From: CAZOZK01 sp964584245
GTDB lineage: Bacteria > Patescibacteriota > Microgenomatia > UBA1400 > PJMF01
Direction of reading: 5' to 3'
Length of the DNA stretch: 17,521 nucleotides
Assembly (NCBI GenBank): GCA_964584245.1
Contig: CAZOZK010000013.1
Span: 1-17,521 of the forward strand
Below are positions 13,271-17,521 of the stretch, in pieces. The position numbers and the translations under genes were made by a program. Below the pieces are notes generated by a model. That model made no database searches. It saw only the letters and a list, made by a program, of their open reading frames with translations, and had not been told where the DNA came from. Position 1 is the first letter of the stretch. Each line of letters starts with the position of its first letter.

Positions 13271-15163
13271 ATGCAACTTACTACACAGATTAGACTAGCA
13301 CTTTCAAAGGTCGTCTCGACTTTAACAGATTCACAAGAATTGTGGATTGTTGAGCCAACGACAAATGCGTCATTTGGTGATTTTACTAGTAACGTTGCTA
13401 TGCAGTTATTTCGATCGTTGCCCGATGATTTAAAGAAAGCACATTCAAACCCACGCCAGTTTGCATCGGTTATTGTGGAGCAGCTCAAATCAGATTCTGA
13501 TTTTATGCATGCGGTTGAAAAAATCGAAGTAGCCGGTCCTGGGTTTATTAATTTCACCATAACACCAGAAAGATTGAACACAGAAGTTACATCCATTTTA
13601 AAATCAATTTCGGCAGGTGAGTGTGTCAGCGACAACAACGACTTAGCTGAACAGTTCAAAGGCAAAAAAATCTTAGTTGAGTTCACTGATCCAAATCCAT
13701 TTAAAGAACTGCATATTGGTCATGCCTATAGCAACATTGTTGGTGAGTCTATTGCAAAAATGCTCGAGCACGCAGGCGCAGAAGTCATTCGCGTGTGCTA
13801 TCAAGGAGATGTGGGCATGCATGTAGCCAAAAGTGTCTGGGGCATGATGAAAAAACTTACCGCAGAACATATGAGCCTGAGTGATTTGGCAGCTAAGCCT
13901 CTCGCTGACAGAATTAAATTTTTAGGACAGTCCTATGCAGCTGGCGCCACCGCCTACGAAGAAGATGAGTCTGCCAAGCAGGACATGAAAACCATCAACT
14001 TTATTACTTTTGCCGCTGCACAACAACGAATGGTTGAGCACGAGGGCTGGACTCCACAAGTAGATTACGATCAATTTTTGGCTGGTGTTACCTTGGATGT
14101 TGCGTTTATCAGCGAGCTCTACCAGGCAGGCCGGGCTTGGAGTTTGGCATATTTTGATGAGATGTACGCCCGACTTGGTGTGAAGTACGAGGACTTCTTT
14201 TTTGAGAGTTTGGTTGGGGAGTATGGTCTCAAAATTGTACGTGAATTTTTGGCCAAAGGTATTTTTAAGGAAAGTCAGGGTGCAATCATTTTTCCTGGCA
14301 GTGAGTACGGACTGCATGATCGGGTGTTTGTAAACGCACTAGGGCTACCAACCTACGAAGCAAAAGAACTGGGTTTGGCGCCAGAAAAATATCGACGCTA
14401 TCACTACGATTTTTCTATTATTATCACAGGAAATGAAATTAATGAGTACTTTAAGGTTTTGATCAAAGCCATGGAACAAACCCATCCAGAACTTGCGGCC
14501 AAAACCAAACATATGTCGCACGGTATGGTGAAGTTGCCAGAAGGAAAAATGTCGAGTAGAACTGGCAATGTTCTCACAGCTCCGTGGTTGCTCGATGAAG
14601 CACAGTCGCACGTGGTAACTTTGATGAAAGAAACCAGACCAGAATGGACGCAGGAAGAGCGCGAGCAAGTTGCGGTTCCAGTCAGTATCGGCGCAGTTAA
14701 ATATGCGTTTTTAAAACAGGCCATTGGTGGCGACATTGCGTTTTCTTTTGCTGATTCCTTGAGTTTTTCCGGCCAATCTGGTCCTTATTTGCAGTACACC
14801 TATGTGCGCTGTGCCAGTATTTTGGACAAAGCTAGAGAGGCAGGAATTAAAGTTGATGATGTTAGTTTGAGTGATAGTGAGAATTCAGCTGTTGTTGTGC
14901 CCGCGGCTGTCCCACTTGTTCGTTTATTAGTGCAGTATCCGTTAATTATTGATACCGCAGTGCGCGAATGTGCTCCGCACCATATTGCCCTATACGCATT
15001 TGAACTGGCCCAAGCTTTCAGCATTTTTTACGATCAATCGCCTATTGTGCAGGAACCAGACGTCGCCAAACGAAGCTACATGCTCGCCGTTGTGGTGAGC
15101 ACTATGCAGGTGTTGAAGCATACTCTGAATTTGTTGGGAATTGAGACGGTAGAGAAGATGTAG
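13271..15163 (+). CDS. argS: Arginine--tRNA ligase
   Basis: Class Ia synthetase that charges tRNA-Arg; essential. The 630-aa protein has all domains: an N-terminal tRNA D-loop recognition domain (about 1-110, with GDFTSNVAM and VAGPGFINF), the Rossmann catalytic domain with VEFTDPNPFKELHIGHAYSN (HIGH at 148-151), a KMSKS-type loop written KMSSR (426-430), and a C-terminal helical anticodon-binding DALR domain ending QSPIVQE and LNLLGIETVEKM. Unlike E. coli ArgS, it keeps a near-canonical KMSKS lysine. Length is somewhat above the usual 550-590, with extra residues in the catalytic insertion. The ATG at 13271 is the first in-frame start after the -10 box. The stop is TAG, followed by an imperfect hairpin. 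Confidence 0.96.
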   Translation: MQLTTQIRLALSKVVSTLTDSQELWIVEPTTNASFGDFTSNVAMQLFRSLPDDLKKAHSNPRQFASVIVEQLKSDSDFMHAVEKIEVAGPGFINFTITPERLNTEVTSILKSISAGECVSDNNDLAEQFKGKKILVEFTDPNPFKELHIGHAYSNIVGESIAKMLEHAGAEVIRVCYQGDVGMHVAKSVWGMMKKLTAEHMSLSDLAAKPLADRIKFLGQSYAAGATAYEEDESAKQDMKTINFITFAAAQQRMVEHEGWTPQVDYDQFLAGVTLDVAFISELYQAGRAWSLAYFDEMYARLGVKYEDFFFESLVGEYGLKIVREFLAKGIFKESQGAIIFPGSEYGLHDRVFVNALGLPTYEAKELGLAPEKYRRYHYDFSIIITGNEINEYFKVLIKAMEQTHPELAAKTKHMSHGMVKLPEGKMSSRTGNVLTAPWLLDEAQSHVVTLMKETRPEWTQEEREQVAVPVSIGAVKYAFLKQAIGGDIAFSFADSLSFSGQSGPYLQYTYVRCASILDKAREAGIKVDDVSLSDSENSAVVVPAAVPLVRLLVQYPLIIDTAVRECAPHHIALYAFELAQAFSIFYDQSPIVQEPDVAKRSYMLAVVVSTMQVLKHTLNLLGIETVEKM

Positions 15164-15177
15164 CGATTGTATTTTGC

Positions 15178-15220
15178 CACTTCAATTCCAATTTTAATAC
15201 GGTGGAATCAAGTGTTGTTT
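15178..15220 (+). terminator. Candidate convergent terminator after argS
   Basis: CACTT-CA-ATTCCA (15178-15190) pairs with TGGAAT-C-AAGTG (15203-15214) across a 12-base loop, with a one-base bulge. TTGTTT follows. The loop contains the stop codon of the opposing gene (15194-15196), so 3' ends of both genes meet here. The T run is interrupted, hence moderate confidence. Confidence 0.5.
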
Positions 15221-16597
15221 GTAACTATTGTCATCACGTAGGTATTGCCATTGATCGATCTGTGTCACTGTTAAAATGTGACCCGTCACGATTAGCACTA
15301 ACATACTCAACCCGATTACAGCAAATAGTGTATGTTTTTTTAGGTCTAAAATTCCCATCAAAACTATTCCACCAACACCCACCATCCAGATGCGTTGCAA
15401 TAATGCTTGCCATTCAAATAGTTGAGTATCTAAAAGATAAAATAAACCAGTTCTCATTGGTAAAGTTACAAGTAATGCTATTAATGCAAGTCCCCACCAG
15501 GATTTATTTTGCCAGACCCAATTGGCGAGTGCTCCGAGGGCGATAGCAAAAATTGGATAAAAGGTGATTTGGTACCAGCCATGTGTGACATTTTCACCGA
15601 CACTGATCAACAAAAATCCCCATATTGCGAGCCAAATTGCTCCCCACCAAAGCTGCCATTTTCGTAAAGATTTTTTTGAAGTTTGAACAATCCAAATTGC
15701 AACAGCGATATGACCTAACCAAGTCCATGGATCATAAAAAATACGATTAATGAGCATTGGTCTCCACAGAAAAGAATTGTACAAGTTAGCTAATCCCGTC
15801 CCACGTTGTGTTTGTGCAAACTGGACTTGCCACCACAAACCAAAATCATAGTTAGCTGCGTACAGCATCCAGAGTAGTACTCCACATATCAATCCCAGTA
15901 TCGCGGGCTTCCATAGAGACCGCCAGTCTTTCTGAGACAACAGCACCAGCACGCTCGCGAAACCTATAGCCAAACCAATTATTTTTGTTAAGGGAAGTAG
16001 TGCATGTAAGAGTACAATTAAAAAAACTTGCCAGCGATTTTTACTAGGCAATTGTAATGTTATTGCTAATAGCAACATCCAGGTTATCAACAAATTTTCA
16101 CTCACTACTAATCGATTTAAAAATACCCAGGCTGGTACCGTGGCAAATAAGCTCAAACTAATAATTTTTTGAGTCTGACTAATTGGCATTTTCCAAAGCC
16201 ACCATGCAAACAAAATGACATTGATAGTGCCGAGAAAAACCATAGGAGCTCGAATTAGTTTGATGGAAGAAAGTTGTTTCCACTCTTGTCCCACAAGAGT
16301 AACCATTCCCCCAGGAATCAATGAAAACAACGGAGGATGATCTAGAGCTGGTTTGACCAACCTAAATGTCGTATATCCCCACGTAATTTTTTCAGCATCT
16401 GTGTACGCATCGAAATATGACCAGCTAACAGGCCGCCCTGTTTGTAATAAACTTGCTCCCAACAATGTCCAAGCTGTTTCGTCATTTGTTTCACCACCAA
16501 TGGGGAAATCCCAGTAATTATAAAGGCGTAATCCAGCACCAAGCACAATTAAAAATATTAAAACACCGAGTAGCCAAAAATGTTTATTTAATTTCAC
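15194..16597 (-). CDS. Polytopic membrane glycosyltransferase, GT39/ArnT-like
   Basis: Second GT-C-type enzyme of the window, 467 aa. After the first membrane segment (about 8-25) comes IGGETNDETAW with the Asp-Glu pair at 39-40, then ALDHPPLFSLI, where His-Pro-Pro is a frequent marker of PMT/ArnT-type enzymes. About ten or more further hydrophobic segments run to the C-terminus, which ends in a short soluble tail. Unlike the 603-aa enzyme at the left it has no large C-terminal domain, so the two are not simple duplicates. The start is GTG at 16597; an extended -10 (TGATACAAT) ends 7 bases upstream, pointing to a leaderless GTG transcript. It lies downstream of enolase on the same strand but has its own promoter. 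Substrates unknown; probable polyprenyl-phosphate sugar donor. Confidence 0.8.
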   Translation of the reverse strand: MKLNKHFWLLGVLIFLIVLGAGLRLYNYWDFPIGGETNDETAWTLLGASLLQTGRPVSWSYFDAYTDAEKITWGYTTFRLVKPALDHPPLFSLIPGGMVTLVGQEWKQLSSIKLIRAPMVFLGTINVILFAWWLWKMPISQTQKIISLSLFATVPAWVFLNRLVVSENLLITWMLLLAITLQLPSKNRWQVFLIVLLHALLPLTKIIGLAIGFASVLVLLSQKDWRSLWKPAILGLICGVLLWMLYAANYDFGLWWQVQFAQTQRGTGLANLYNSFLWRPMLINRIFYDPWTWLGHIAVAIWIVQTSKKSLRKWQLWWGAIWLAIWGFLLISVGENVTHGWYQITFYPIFAIALGALANWVWQNKSWWGLALIALLVTLPMRTGLFYLLDTQLFEWQALLQRIWMVGVGGIVLMGILDLKKHTLFAVIGLSMLVLIVTGHILTVTQIDQWQYLRDDNSYKQHLIPPY

Positions 16598-16604
16598 AAA
16601 AATT

Positions 16605-16613
16605 ATTGTATCA
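16605..16613 (-). promoter_or_regulatory. Extended -10 promoter of the second GT39-like gene
   Basis: Minus strand TGA-TACAAT, 7 bases before GTG 16597. TTGAAA stands 21 bases upstream, too far for a normal -35 but possible with an extended -10. Confidence 0.5.
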
Positions 16614-16645
16614 GAAACCTATGCTGTTTCGTTTCAAAAAGTTAT

Positions 16646-16665
16646 ACGCAACAATAGTAATGCGT
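16646..16665 (-). terminator. Weak hairpin after enolase
   Basis: ACGCA and TGCGT arms separated by 10 bases, followed on the minus strand by ATAACTTTTTG. It lies 18 bases after the enolase stop. The stem is only 5 pairs, so it is a tentative terminator in the 85-base gap 16598-16682. Confidence 0.3.
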
Positions 16666-16682
16666 CATTTTATTTTTATACA

Positions 16683-17521
16683 TTAACTCAACCCCAACTC
16701 ATGCTCAATATTGAGCAAGCGGTTGTATTTTGCCACGCGTTCGCCACGGTCGGGTCCGCCGAATTTGCACTGAGCGGTGCCAAGGCCGACAGCTAAATCT
16801 GCAATCGTGTCGTCATTAGTTTCACTGCCTCGATGGGAAATAATGCTTGGCATGTTGTGTGCAGCTGCAAGGTGAACAGCATCAATGGTCTCAGTAATCG
16901 TCCCAATTTGATTAATTTTAATCAACGCGGCATTCATTGACTTTAAATCAATTGCTTTTTGGATGCGGGTAGTGTTTGTGGTGACTAAATCATCTCCAAC
17001 GACCTGGCAACGGCCACCATTTCGAGCTACAAATGCACTCCAGTCCTCCCAAGACTCTTGGTTAAATGGATCCTCAATTGAGTAAAGCGGATAATTTTCG
17101 ATCCAGCCAGAAAGCTGATTTGCCCACTCGCCAGCGCTCAGTGTGCGATTATTTTCACTTTGCAAAACGTACTTGCCATCTTCATAAAATTCAGATGCAG
17201 CAACGTCCAACGCCAAGGTAAATTCTTCTTCTGGTTGATACCCTGCAGAAGAAATTGCTTCAATAATTAAATCGAGCGCTTCTTCGTTAGATTGTAATTG
17301 AGCAGGAGCGTATGCACCCTCAAAGCCAACGCCAGTATCATAATTTTTGTCTTTCAAAATTTTGCCCAGGGCATGAAAAATCTCGGATCCAGCTCGAAGC
17401 ATCTCAGAAAAAGTTGGGAAGGCTTCGCGATTTGGGCGGACCATAAATTCCTGGATATCTGTTGCCCAGTTACCATGTTTGCCTCCTTCCATAATTAAGA
17501 TAAGAGGCTGAGGAAGTTGCA
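16683..17521 (-). CDS. eno: Enolase, N-terminus cut by the right window edge
   Basis: Converts 2-phosphoglycerate to phosphoenolpyruvate in glycolysis. About 279 C-terminal codons are visible; the frame stays open to the edge, so ATG 17492 is internal (upstream residues read LPQPLILIMEGG, the usual LPxPMxNIxNGG region). Conserved: the GGKHG His, DIQEFM, the catalytic Glu within VGFEGAYAP, metal ligands in LALDVAASEFY, SIEDPF and VGDDLVTTN, the catalytic Lys in ALIKINQIGT, and the C-terminal KFGG-R-ERVAKYNRLL. Differences from the textbook motifs are many: VGDEGGF reads VGFEGAY, the NGG before His is EGG, and SHRSGET reads SHRGSET. All catalytic residues I can place are kept, so it should be active but divergent. 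It sits upstream of, and on the same strand as, the second GT39-like gene. Confidence 0.95.
   Translation of the reverse strand, partial: QLPQPLILIMEGGKHGNWATDIQEFMVRPNREAFPTFSEMLRAGSEIFHALGKILKDKNYDTGVGFEGAYAPAQLQSNEEALDLIIEAISSAGYQPEEEFTLALDVAASEFYEDGKYVLQSENNRTLSAGEWANQLSGWIENYPLYSIEDPFNQESWEDWSAFVARNGGRCQVVGDDLVTTNTTRIQKAIDLKSMNAALIKINQIGTITETIDAVHLAAAHNMPSIISHRGSETNDDTIADLAVGLGTAQCKFGGPDRGERVAKYNRLLNIEHELGLS

Noticed and set aside
1..17521. tRNA genes, CRISPR arrays, insertion sequences, phage or defence genes
   Set aside because: No cloverleaf, no regularly spaced direct repeats, no transposase or nuclease motifs were seen in the gaps or in unassigned frames.

Overview
The window (17.5 kb) looks like a chromosome segment of a Patescibacteria/CPR bacterium, probably of the Microgenomates type. 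This rests on family resemblance and not on a marker tree. The signs are a DEAD-box helicase with a DEVD box and a low-complexity Ser/Arg/Gly tail, an N-terminally anchored surface protein ending in a single dockerin-like repeat, several polytopic glycosyltransferases scattered among housekeeping genes, and gene starts without Shine-Dalgarno sequences. Coding density is high. No gap between genes reaches 300 bases; the largest is about 144 bases. I saw no tRNA, rRNA, CRISPR array, insertion sequence or phage gene.

Layout, left to right. (1) 1-1355 (+): a DEAD-box RNA helicase cut by the left edge, ended by a 32-base perfect palindrome with a T run. (2) 1426-3237 (-): a GT39/ArnT-like membrane glycosyltransferase. 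(3) 3358-4590 (+): a HisC-like aminotransferase interrupted by one in-frame TAA, more AT-rich than its left neighbour; its 3' end overlaps (4) trhO (4562-5476, -), a rhodanese-type tRNA hydroxylase. (5) 5563-7519 (-): a two-gene cell-surface module, a dockerin-like protein followed by a cohesin-like, Cys-repeat protein with two membrane anchors. (6) 7664-8293 (+): a DedA membrane protein, convergent with (7) dinB (8304-9533, -), which follows an 81-codon gene resembling DUF6504 (9558-9803, -). (8) 9902-10678 (+): a family-2 glycosyltransferase; 10729-11466 (-): a FkbM methyltransferase; 11514-13163 (+): a membrane-anchored protein resembling (alpha/alpha)6 glycosidases. (9) 13271-15163 (+): argS. 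(10) 15194-16597 (-): a second GT39-like membrane glycosyltransferase. (11) 16683-17521 (-): enolase, cut by the right edge, with several altered signature motifs.

Two themes connect the genes. First, much of the accessory content points at the cell envelope: two polytopic glycosyltransferases, a GT2, a FkbM methyltransferase, an anchored glycosidase-like protein, a DedA protein and the cohesin/dockerin-like pair. Second, many starts lie only 6-10 bases downstream of a recognisable -10 box and none has a Shine-Dalgarno sequence, so leaderless mRNAs are likely common here. Among 15 gene stops there are 11 TAA, 4 TAG and no TGA. The most unusual items are the cohesin/dockerin-like pair with its shared QD[IL]RxxAxT juxtamembrane motif, the recurrent leaderless start layout, the in-frame TAA in the aminotransferase, the DinB-linked small protein and the divergent enolase motifs.
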